Source: CAVRJC01 sp963721435
GTDB lineage: Bacteria > Actinomycetota > Acidimicrobiia > IMCC26256 > DASPTH01
DNA: 64,000 nt
Reading direction: 5' to 3'
Assembly (NCBI GenBank): GCA_963721435.1
Contig: CAVRJC010000010.1
Span: 1-64,000 of the forward strand
Under the pieces are notes generated by a model. That model saw only the letters and a list, made by a program, of their open reading frames with translations. It had not been told where the DNA came from and did no database searches. Shown here one piece after another: positions 35,569-43,317 of this stretch (position 1 is its first letter; every line of letters begins with the position of its first letter). The translations under genes were made by a program, and so were the position numbers.

Positions 35569-36484
35569 GTGACCGCGACGACTCCCGCACTCGTTCCGGT
35601 TCCCGCCGCGCCCGCAGGCCACGTGTACGCGCGCATCGCCGTCGACCCCATCGCCGGCGCGTGCGGTGCGATCGTCAGCGGCGTCGATCTCACGCACGAC
35701 CTCGACGACGGAGTGATCGCGGAGATCCGACGCGCGGTGCTCGATCACCAGGTGGTGGTCTTCCGAGGCCAGGATCTGGCTCCCGAGCAGCAGGTCGCAT
35801 TCAGCCGCCGCTTCGGGCCCTTCAGCCCGGTCCCGTTCATCGAGCCCATCGCCGATCATCCCGAGGTGATCGCAGTCGTGCGCGATGCATCGGAGGCGCA
35901 GCGCTACACGTTCGGAAGCTTGTGGCATTCCGACTTCTCGTTCTTCGCCGAGCCACCGTTCGCGTCGATCCTCCACGCCCGCGAGGTGCCGCCCTACGGC
36001 GGCGACACGTTGTGGGCAAACCAGGCGCTCGCGTTCTCGACCCTGTCGTCGGGCATGCAGACGATGCTCGCCGGGCTCAGCGGCGTGCACAGCGCGACGA
36101 AGGCGTACTCCCCCGCGATGCAGCAGCTCCACGACACGTTCACGGGCATGACCGTGCACACCAGCGACGACGCTGACCGCACGCAGCTCCACCCCGTCGT
36201 ACGAGTGCACCCTGAGACCGGTCGACCCGCGTTGTTCGTGAACGCGCAGTACACGATCGGGCTCGACGGCTTCCTCCCGAACGAGTCGCGCCCACTCCTT
36301 GCGATGCTGTTCGCGCGACGCGACCGATCCACAGTTCACGTGCCGGTGGCACTGGGGGGTCGGCGACGTCGCGATGTGGGACAACCGGTGCCTGCAGCAC
36401 ATGGTGATGGCCGACTTCACCGGGCACCGGAGATACATGCGGCGCACGACCGTCGCCGGTGACCGCCCGATCGCGCTGCGCTGA
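35569..36484 (+). CDS. TauD/TfdA family dioxygenase (frameshifted)
   Basis: GTG at 35569. The opening is HVYARIAVDPIAGACGAIVS; the iron ligands begin with LWHSDFSFF (H-x-D). Near 36313-36317 the frame breaks: one frame ends in arginine-rich sequence, while another continues TDPQFTCRWHWGVGDVAMWD and DNRCLQHMV (distal His) to ALR and a stop at 36484. The combined length is one base over a multiple of three. The restored enzyme would be about 304 aa. Fe(II)/2-oxoglutarate hydroxylase of unknown substrate. Confidence 0.8.
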
Positions 36485-36512
36485 CTCGTCACGCATTCGC
36501 GGTGTCGCGACC

Positions 36513-37841
36513 ATGAGCCTCGTCGAACGCGCGCAAGCGGTGCTCGAGCGGAACCGGCGCGGCGCCTGGACGTGCCCGTCGGCCGCGGTGTACCCGCACC
36601 AGTGGCTGTGGGACTCGTGCTTCGTCGCCATCGGCCTCGCGCGGTACGACCCCGCGCGCGCCGTGGGCGAGCTGCGCGCGTTGTTCCGCGGTCAATGGGC
36701 CAACGGGATGCTGCCGCACATGATCTTCGCGGACGGCGTGAAGGACGTCGGCAGCCGGCGCGTCTGGCAGTCGAAGCGCCACGCGCTCGCGCCGCGCGAT
36801 GTCGCCACGTCGTGCGTGACCCAGCCCCCGCTGATCGCGATCGCGACGCGACGCGTCGCCGCGTCGCTGCCGACGGCAGACGGCCACGCGTTCCTCGCCG
36901 AGCTCTTCCCCAAGCTGGCCGCGTACCACTCGTGGTTGTACGCCGAGCGCGACCCGAGCCGCACCGGGCTCGTGACCCTCATACATCCGTGGGAGTGCGG
37001 GCTCGACACGACACCACCGTGGATGCTCGCACTCGAGCGGATGCGCATGCCGTGGTGGTTGCGGGTCGCGTCGACGCTGCGGCTGGCACGGATCCTCCGC
37101 CGACTCCGGTACGACACCCGCCACTTGCCCGCGGTGGAGCGACCGTCCGACGACGACGGGCTTCGCATGCTTGCGCTGATCACGTTGGCGAAGCAGCACG
37201 ACTTCGACCTGCAACGCCTGCCGCGCACGCGAGCCGTCCTGATCGAAGACCTCGCGTTCAACGCGATGCTGATCGCGGCCAACCGTGCGCTCGAGCACGT
37301 CGCGGCAGAGCTCGGCGAGGACCTGCCCATCGCACTCGTCGAGCGGTTCCGGAGCACCGAGCATGCGCTCGACGCCCTGTGGGACGAAGCGGCCGGGCAG
37401 TACTTCTCGCGCGACGCGGTGACCGGTGAGCTGATCCGCGTCCCCACGATCGCGACGTTCCTCCCCCTCTGGTCGGGAACCCTGCCCGAGGGGCACGCGA
37501 CGCGGCTGATCGGGCGCCTGCGCGACGCGTCCGAGTACTGGCCCTCGTTCCCGGTGCCGAGCGTTCCGCTCGACGCCGCGCAGTTCGAGGAAGCCGGCTA
37601 CTGGAAGGGCCCCGCGTGGGTGAACACCAACTGGATCATCGTCGAAGGCCTGCGCGCCCACGGCGAGACCGAGCTCGCCGAGTCACTCCGGCGCCGCACC
37701 GTCGAGCTCGTCGACACCGGTGGGTGCTTCGAGTACTTCTCCGCGCTCTCGGGCGAGGGACATGGCGCGGCCGAATTCTCCTGGACTGCGGCGCTGGCGA
37801 TCGAGCTCATCGGCGAGTCGATCGGGGGCCCCGATGACTGA
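36513..37841 (+). CDS. MGH/GH63-like glycoside hydrolase
   Basis: 442 aa (alpha/alpha)6-barrel glycosidase. It begins ERNRRGAWTCPSAAVYPHQWLWDS, then CFVAIGLARYDP, the substrate-pocket start of mannosylglycerate/glucosylglycerate hydrolase and GH63 enzymes. ANGMLPHMIF, LIHPWECGLDTTPPW and YWKGPAWVNTNWII follow in family order. It probably hydrolyses an alpha-glucosyl or mannosyl compatible solute such as glucosylglycerate. ATG at 36513. It overlaps the next gene by 8 nt, so the two are translationally coupled. Confidence 0.85.
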   Translation: MSLVERAQAVLERNRRGAWTCPSAAVYPHQWLWDSCFVAIGLARYDPARAVGELRALFRGQWANGMLPHMIFADGVKDVGSRRVWQSKRHALAPRDVATSCVTQPPLIAIATRRVAASLPTADGHAFLAELFPKLAAYHSWLYAERDPSRTGLVTLIHPWECGLDTTPPWMLALERMRMPWWLRVASTLRLARILRRLRYDTRHLPAVERPSDDDGLRMLALITLAKQHDFDLQRLPRTRAVLIEDLAFNAMLIAANRALEHVAAELGEDLPIALVERFRSTEHALDALWDEAAGQYFSRDAVTGELIRVPTIATFLPLWSGTLPEGHATRLIGRLRDASEYWPSFPVPSVPLDAAQFEEAGYWKGPAWVNTNWIIVEGLRAHGETELAESLRRRTVELVDTGGCFEYFSALSGEGHGAAEFSWTAALAIELIGESIGGPDD

Positions 37842-39192
37842 CCCGGCGGTGCGGCACATCGTGGTCGCCGGCGCGAGCGGCTTCGTCGGGCGCGCACTGG
37901 TCACCGTGCTCGTGTCGGCAGGACACGACGTCACCGCGCTGGCGCGAAACGCCGGCGCTGTCGAGGGCGCGCGTGCCCGCTCCGTCGATGTCGGCGACGA
38001 GCGCACGCTCGCGGAAGCACTCACTGGTTGCGACGACGCGTACTACCTCGTGCACTCGATGGCGGCGGGCGGCTTCCGGGCGCGGGACCGCGAGCTCGCC
38101 GAGGGCTTCGGCGCCGCCGCGGCGGCCGCGGGCGTGTCCCGCGTGATCTACCTCGGTGGCCTCGGGAACGAGCCGTCGTCGGAGCACCTCGCGAGCCGTC
38201 ACGAAGTCGGGGTCGCGCTCGCCGCGGCAGGAGTGCCGGTCGTCGAGCTGCGCGCCGCCGTCGTGCTCGGCTCGGGCAGCATCTCGTTCGAGATGCTGCG
38301 GTACCTCACCGAGAGGCTGCCGTTCATGGTCTGCCCGCGGTGGGTGCACACCGAGATCCAACCGATCGCGCTCGGCGACATGGTCGCGTACCTCGTGAAG
38401 GCACTCGATGTGGAGCCGGGCGTCTACGAGGTCGGCGGGGCCGACGTGACGACGTACCGAGACATGATCTCGGCCTACACGCTCGTGAGGGGGCTCGGCA
38501 CGCGGTTCGTCGTCGACGTGCCATACCTGACACCACGCCTGTCGTCGTACTGGGTGGACCTCGTGACACCGGTCGACCGACACGTGAGCCACGCTCTCAT
38601 CGAGAGCCTCGGGACCCCGGTGGTCGTCCGTGACCGCGAACGCACCGACGCGGCGTTCGGGATCACACCGGTCGGCCTTGCCGAGGCGATCGGCACGGCA
38701 CTCGACGCACAAGCTCGCTCCATCGACCACGACCTGCTCGATCGAGACACCGGCCTCCTCGACGGCGTGTACACGACACGATCGACGGCAGCCATCCCGC
38801 GAGGGAAGGGCGGTGCGATCGATGCCGATCTCGATCGCATCGGCGCGAGCTACGAGTGGTACGGGTTGTCGCTCGCGTGGCGAGCCCGCGCGCTGCTCGG
38901 AGAGCTCGTGGGAGAGCACTGGGTGCTGGGTCGCCCCACTGAGCTGCGCACGGGCGAGCCCGTCGACTGGTGGACGGTCGTGCGCCGCGAGCCGGGCACG
39001 CTCGTGTTGCGCGCGGTGGCGTGGACGCCGGGTGAGGGGTGGCTGGGCTACGCCGTGGGCGACGACGAGCTCGTCCAGGTCGGAGCACTCCGCCCGAAGG
39101 GCCTGCCCGGCTTCCTGTACTGGAAGGTCCTCCAGCCCGTGCACACGCAGGTGTTCCGCGCGCTCGCGCGCCACCGCGTGCGGCGCAGCTAG
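37834..39192 (+). CDS. NAD(P)-binding SDR-like protein with DUF2867-type C-terminus
   Basis: 452 aa. An atypical/extended SDR domain opens HIVVAGASGFVGRALVTVL and contains DDAYYLVHSMAAGGFRARDRE and VSRVIYLGGLGNE, as in the NmrA-like group. The C-terminal 150 residues (YEWYGLSLAWRARALLGELV, VDWWTVVRREPGTLVLRAVA, PGFLYWKVLQPVH) match the DUF2867 region. It may be an NADP-dependent isomerase or redox sensor. Coupled to the glycosidase, suggesting a sugar-derived substrate, which is only an inference. Confidence 0.85.
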   Translation: MTDPAVRHIVVAGASGFVGRALVTVLVSAGHDVTALARNAGAVEGARARSVDVGDERTLAEALTGCDDAYYLVHSMAAGGFRARDRELAEGFGAAAAAAGVSRVIYLGGLGNEPSSEHLASRHEVGVALAAAGVPVVELRAAVVLGSGSISFEMLRYLTERLPFMVCPRWVHTEIQPIALGDMVAYLVKALDVEPGVYEVGGADVTTYRDMISAYTLVRGLGTRFVVDVPYLTPRLSSYWVDLVTPVDRHVSHALIESLGTPVVVRDRERTDAAFGITPVGLAEAIGTALDAQARSIDHDLLDRDTGLLDGVYTTRSTAAIPRGKGGAIDADLDRIGASYEWYGLSLAWRARALLGELVGEHWVLGRPTELRTGEPVDWWTVVRREPGTLVLRAVAWTPGEGWLGYAVGDDELVQVGALRPKGLPGFLYWKVLQPVHTQVFRALARHRVRRS

Positions 39193-39800
39193 GCCTCCTT
39201 CACCACTGCGTACCAGACCCGCTCGGCGACGATGTGCACGAGGTCGCCGATCCGTGACAGCCGCCGGTACATCTCGCGCCGGCTCATCACTTCACGGAGG
39301 TCCTCGACCTCCATGAGCGCCGACATCGCCGGCCGGTATGCGTGCTCGAGCCGTCGCTGGCTCTTGATCGCGGCGTCGGCGTATTCGGTGGGATCCCCGG
39401 CGGCCTTGCCGAGGCACCCGAACGCGTCGGCGAGATGACCGACGGCGTCGGCGAGCAACGAGGCCATCTCGTGGGTGGGCCCGTCAGGATGCAGCTTCAT
39501 CACTTCCATCTCGCGCACGAGATCCTTCGCGGCGTTGAGCACCTCGTCGAGATCGGCCGACAACGAGTAGACGTCTTCGGCGTCGAGCGGTGGTGAATAC
39601 GCTTCGCGCAGGCTGCGCCACAACTCGCGCTTGGCGTCGTCGGCGCGATGCTCACAGTCGCGCACCCGCTGCCCCGCGTCGAGGTCGCCGGAGGTCCACT
39701 CGACCAGCGCATCCAAGCCTTCCACCGTGATCGCAGCCTGCGCTTGCAGCATGCCGAGCAGGTCGGTGCTCTCCGGGAGGAACCAGTGCTTCGAGCTCAT
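39189..39800 (-). CDS. DUF47 family phosphate-transport regulator (PhoU-like)
   Basis: 203 aa all-helical protein: ESTDLLGMLQAQAAITVEG, CEHRADDAKRELWRSLREAY (the DUF47 acidic/His metal-binding motif), LDEVLNAAKDLVREMEVMKL and LREVMSRREMYRRLSRIGDL. It ends DLVHIVAERVWYAVVKE. DUF47 proteins pair with Pit-type transporters and resemble PhoU. ATG at 39800 overlaps the transporter stop (ATGA). It converges with the SDR-like gene with a 4-nt overlap. Confidence 0.92.
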   Translation of the reverse strand: MSSKHWFLPESTDLLGMLQAQAAITVEGLDALVEWTSGDLDAGQRVRDCEHRADDAKRELWRSLREAYSPPLDAEDVYSLSADLDEVLNAAKDLVREMEVMKLHPDGPTHEMASLLADAVGHLADAFGCLGKAAGDPTEYADAAIKSQRRLEHAYRPAMSALMEVEDLREVMSRREMYRRLSRIGDLVHIVAERVWYAVVKEA

Positions 39801-40806
39801 GTGAGCCACCTCCAGGGCAAGAGGGCGAGAATCGCGAAGCCCGCGGTCGCGGGCACCGTGATGAGCCAGGCGATCAGCATGGCGCGCACCACCCGCCACC
39901 GCACGTGACGCCACCGCCGTCGTCCGCCGCCGACACCGACGACGGAGGACGCCACGACCTGCGTGGTGCTCACCGGCGCGCCGATCAGCGTGGCGCCGAG
40001 CAGGACCGCGGCCGACCCGGTCTGGCTCGCGAGCGCGTCGAGCGGGCGAATCAGGGTGATGCGCCGGCCCAGCGTCTTCACGATCGGCCACCCACCGATC
40101 GCGGTGCCCGCAGTCAGCGCGACCCCGCATGCGAGCTCCACCCACGTCGGCGACGTGAGCTGGTGCAGCTCGCCACCGGCGACGAGCAGGAGCGCGACGA
40201 CGCCGACGGCCTTCTGGGCGTCGTTCGCGCCGTGGAAGAGTGCCAGTGAGCCCGACATCCCCCACTGGCCCGCGCGCACCGGCCCGCGCACGCGGCGGGT
40301 GGTACGACGCGCGCCTCGCCGCGCCCCGCGGTCGACGATCAGCCCGGCGACGAACCCGACCACGGGCGCGATCGTCAGGACCACGGCGACGCCGATCACG
40401 CCGACGGGCACGACGCCGTCGAAGCCACCCCAGTTGACTGCCCCCGTGCCGCCCTCCACGACGGCCGCGCCGACGAGCCCTCCGAGCAACGCGTGCCCGA
40501 GCTCGACGGCAATCCGCGTGCCCACGTCATGCAGTTCCACACCACCGCCCCCGTCAGCGCCGCGCCCAGGACGGGGATCACCTCGTTGCTCGGGACGGTC
40601 ACGATGCCTTCGATCGTGTTCGCGACTGCGCTGCCGAGCAGGAGAGGGCCGAGGATGTTGGCCACCGCGGCGAGCACAACTGCCTGCCCGGGCCGGGCCG
40701 CGCGCGTCGCGACGAGCGTGGCGATCGCGTTGGCGGCGTCGTGGACACCGTTGGTGAACGCGAAGGCCAGCGCCATCATCACGGCGACGACCATTCCGGT
40801 GTTCAC
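39797..40806 (-). CDS. PiT-family inorganic phosphate transporter (frameshifted)
   Basis: Starts GTG at 40806, VNTGMVVAVMMALAFAFTNG followed by HDAANAIATLVATR, the first Pit signature. A second signature, SLALFHGANDAQKAVGVVAL, lies in the C-terminal half, with many hydrophobic helices on both sides. The frame breaks near 40495-40500: one frame reads TWARGLPSSSG and the other resumes GHALLGGLVGAAVVEGG. The total length is 1010 nt, one base short. The restored product is about 336 aa, sharing a 4-nt overlap with DUF47, so the two likely form one low-affinity phosphate uptake system. Confidence 0.85.
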
Positions 40807-40852
40807 CCGCTGATTCTGGTGCCTCGCACCCCGCGTCCAGCACAATGCGCCC

Positions 40853-41302
40853 ATGCGCACTCCTGACGAGGCCCATTCCGTGCGCATTTCCGACCGCGTC
40901 CGCGAGCTCCTCGAGGGCACGCCGATCGCGTTCATGACCACCATGCGGCCCGACGGCCGGATGTCGACCAACCCCGTGTCGGTCCTGTTCGACGGCACCC
41001 GGCTGCGGGTGAGCTCGGTGCGCAGCCGGAAGAAGGTGCGCAACCTCGACGCCGACGACCGGATCACCCTCTGCGTCGTGCAGCCCGGCAACCTGAATCG
41101 CTACGCCGAGATCCGCGGCCGCGCGGTGGTCGAGCCCGACACGGATCGCGCCTTCATCAACGAGATCGCCCGGGTCTACATGGGCGTCGACGAGTACCCG
41201 TTCGACGCACCCGGCGACGAGCGGGTGGTCGTCACCGTCATCCCCGAGCAGGTGTCGGCACCTCTGGTCCCACTCGCCGACGACCCGCCGTACCAAGCGT
41301 GA
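40853..41302 (+). CDS. PPOX class F420-dependent oxidoreductase
   Basis: 149 aa split beta-barrel. RVRELLEGTPIAFMTTMRPD with GRMSTNPVSVLFDGTRLRVSS is the signature of the family; KVRNLDADDRITLCVVQPGN and YAEIRGRAVVEPD follow. These proteins bind F420 or FMN and reduce small or bound substrates, including biliverdin-like molecules. The GTGA overlap couples it to the small membrane protein downstream. Confidence 0.9.
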   Translation: MRTPDEAHSVRISDRVRELLEGTPIAFMTTMRPDGRMSTNPVSVLFDGTRLRVSSVRSRKKVRNLDADDRITLCVVQPGNLNRYAEIRGRAVVEPDTDRAFINEIARVYMGVDEYPFDAPGDERVVVTVIPEQVSAPLVPLADDPPYQA

Positions 41303-41532
41303 CCACCGCTCCAACAGTTCCCGTACGACGATTCCGGCGTCTTCGAATCGCGAATGTCGCGGTCGGAGCGTTCCTCGCGGTCGAGGCCGCCGCAATGCTG
41401 GCGCTGGCGATCTTCGGCGTGAACTCCGCGATGATCCTGTTCGGACTCCTGATGGAGCGTCAACAGGAGCCCGGTTCGGCCGACTGGAGCGCGTTCTGGT
41501 TCGGATCCCTCGCCGGCGCGCCTTCCGCATGA
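41299..41532 (+). CDS. Small membrane protein
   Basis: 77 aa. GTG at 41299 overlaps the upstream stop (GTGA) and its own stop overlaps the next ATG (ATGA), strong evidence of a translated gene in a coupled series. A hydrophobic helix is visible around VAVGAFLAVEAAAMLALAIF, and FGVNSAMILFGLLM forms a second likely membrane segment. Function unknown; its position suggests it might anchor or serve the neighbouring oxidoreductases. Confidence 0.65.
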   Translation: MTTAPTVPVRRFRRLRIANVAVGAFLAVEAAAMLALAIFGVNSAMILFGLLMERQQEPGSADWSAFWFGSLAGAPSA

Positions 41533-42524
41533 TCGACGTCGCGAACGCGATCGACGCCGCGCTCGAGCTGCCCGTGGTGCCGAGCTTCACCAAGATCGGC
41601 TTCGAGGCACGACGACGCCTGTTCCACTGGCGCGCGCTCGACGGGTATGCGTTGCACGCCCGCGTCGTGGCGATCACGGGTGCCACATCCGGGCTGGGCC
41701 TCGCGGCCGCCGGGCAACTCGCACGTGATGGCGCGACCGTCGTGATCCTCGGGCGCAACGCGACCAAGACCGCCGGCGTGCTCGCGGACCTTCGAGCCGC
41801 CTCCGGGAACCCCCACCTGTCGTCGATGATCGTCGACATGAGCGAGCTCGACTCGGTCCGCGCCGTCGCCGCGGAGCTCCTCGCGGTCCACGAGCGACTC
41901 GACGTCCTGATCCACAACGCCGCGTCCCTCAGCCCGACGCGCATCGAGGCGTCGGACGGCACGGAGCTGACCGTGGCCGGCCAGGTGGTCGGGCCCTTCC
42001 TCCTGACCTGCCTCCTCCTCGACCGGCTGCGGGCGTCCGCCCCGTCGCGTGTCATCACGATGTCATCGGGCGGGATGTACACCGCTGCGCTCTCGGCACC
42101 GTCACCGGAGATGGACCCGGCGTCGTACAACGGCACCCGGCAGTACGCGCTCGCCAAGCGCGCACAGGTGACGCTCAACGAGATGTGGGCCGCTCGGTAC
42201 CCCGACCGCTCCGTGGTGTTCCACGCACTGCATCCCGGCTGGGCCGACACGCCGGGCGTCGCGGAGGCGCTGCCGACGTTCCGTCGCGTCGTCGGTCCAC
42301 TGCTGCGAGATCCGATGGCGGGCGCCGACACCATGGTGTGGCTCGCCGCGGACGACGGCGCGCCGCTGTCGACGAGCGGACAATTCTGGTTGGACCGTAA
42401 GGTGCGCCCCGTGCACCGGCTGCGCAGCACCTCACGGTCCGACACCACCGAGCGACGGAACGCGCTGTGGGAGTGGACGCAGGAGAGAGCGGGTTGCGTG
42501 CCACGGAGCGCCGCGCTCCACTAG
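41529..42524 (+). CDS. SDR family oxidoreductase (retinol dehydrogenase/DHRS-like)
   Basis: 331 aa. The Rossmann motif VVAITGATSGLGLAAAGQLA sits after an unusual 45-residue N-terminal extension (FTKIGFEARRRLFHW). Catalytic residues fit SGGMY-type Ser region and YALAK (Tyr and Lys near residues 206-210). DSVRAVAAELLAVHERLD and IHNAASL are standard. The N-terminal extension and HALHPGWADTPGV resemble eukaryotic DHRS12-like and bacterial homologues. Its ATG overlaps the upstream stop. Confidence 0.9.
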   Translation: MIDVANAIDAALELPVVPSFTKIGFEARRRLFHWRALDGYALHARVVAITGATSGLGLAAAGQLARDGATVVILGRNATKTAGVLADLRAASGNPHLSSMIVDMSELDSVRAVAAELLAVHERLDVLIHNAASLSPTRIEASDGTELTVAGQVVGPFLLTCLLLDRLRASAPSRVITMSSGGMYTAALSAPSPEMDPASYNGTRQYALAKRAQVTLNEMWAARYPDRSVVFHALHPGWADTPGVAEALPTFRRVVGPLLRDPMAGADTMVWLAADDGAPLSTSGQFWLDRKVRPVHRLRSTSRSDTTERRNALWEWTQERAGCVPRSAALH

Positions 42525-42554
42525 CCATCCGACACGAGTACAGGGGGAACACGC

Positions 42555-43304
42555 ATGTTCGATGGTCGCGTCGCAGTGGTGACCGGTTCAGGGAGCGGCA
42601 TCGGCCGCGCCTCGGCGCTGGCCTTCGCGAATGCCGGGGCGCGGGTCGCGGTCGCCGACTTCGACGCGGAAGGCGGAGAGGCCACGGCCGCCGAGATCCG
42701 CGACCGCGGCGGTGAGGGTGTGTTCGTGCCGTGCGACGTCACCGAGGACGACAGCGTGGCCGCGATGGTCGCGTCGGTCGTCGAGCGGTGGGGGCAGCTC
42801 GACGTCGCGCACAACAACGCAGGGATCTCGCCGCACACCGGGAACACGGTCGCGTGCTCGAAGGCCGACTGGGACGCGGTGATCGCGGTGAACCTCACCG
42901 GCGTATGGCTGTGCATGCACCACGAGATCCCCGCGATGCTCGCGACCGGTGGCGGCGCGATCGTGAACACGTCGTCCGGCGTCGCGATGAAGGCGTTCGC
43001 GGGCATGCCGCCCTACATCGCGAGCAAGCACGGCGTCCTCGGGCTCACCAAGGGCGCGGCGCTCGAGTTCGCGCAGCAGAACATCCGCGTGAACGCGGTG
43101 CTGCCGGGCACGGTGCTCACCCCCCTCGTCGAGCGGAAGCTCGGTCTCCTGTACGACAAGGACTTCATGCAGGACGCCAACCCCATGAAGCGGTTCGGCG
43201 AGCCGGAGGAGATCGCCGCGGCCGCGGTGTGGCTCTGCTCCGATGCCGCGTCGTTCGTGAACGGCGTCGCGCTCCCCGTCGACGGCGGCACCGTCGCAAG
43301 CTGA
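42555..43304 (+). CDS. SDR family oxidoreductase (classical)
   Basis: 249 aa; ATG follows a GGGGGA ribosome site. VAVVTGSGSGIGRASALAFA at the N-terminus, NNAGISPH near residue 90, NTSSG (Ser near 140), YIASKHG (Tyr near 153, Lys near 157) and the ending FVNGVALPVDGGTVAS match FabG-like/classical SDRs. It precedes HyuA by 13 nt and likely processes the same metabolite. Confidence 0.92.
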   Translation: MFDGRVAVVTGSGSGIGRASALAFANAGARVAVADFDAEGGEATAAEIRDRGGEGVFVPCDVTEDDSVAAMVASVVERWGQLDVAHNNAGISPHTGNTVACSKADWDAVIAVNLTGVWLCMHHEIPAMLATGGGAIVNTSSGVAMKAFAGMPPYIASKHGVLGLTKGAALEFAQQNIRVNAVLPGTVLTPLVERKLGLLYDKDFMQDANPMKRFGEPEEIAAAAVWLCSDAASFVNGVALPVDGGTVAS

Positions 43305-43317
43305 GAAGGGACCGGCG

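Noticed and set aside
39797..42448. An 883-codon minus-strand frame extending upstream of the Pit transporter
   Set aside because: Only its final third is transporter; the rest is antisense to the PPOX and SDR genes, and the real transporter N-terminus is in another frame starting at 40806.
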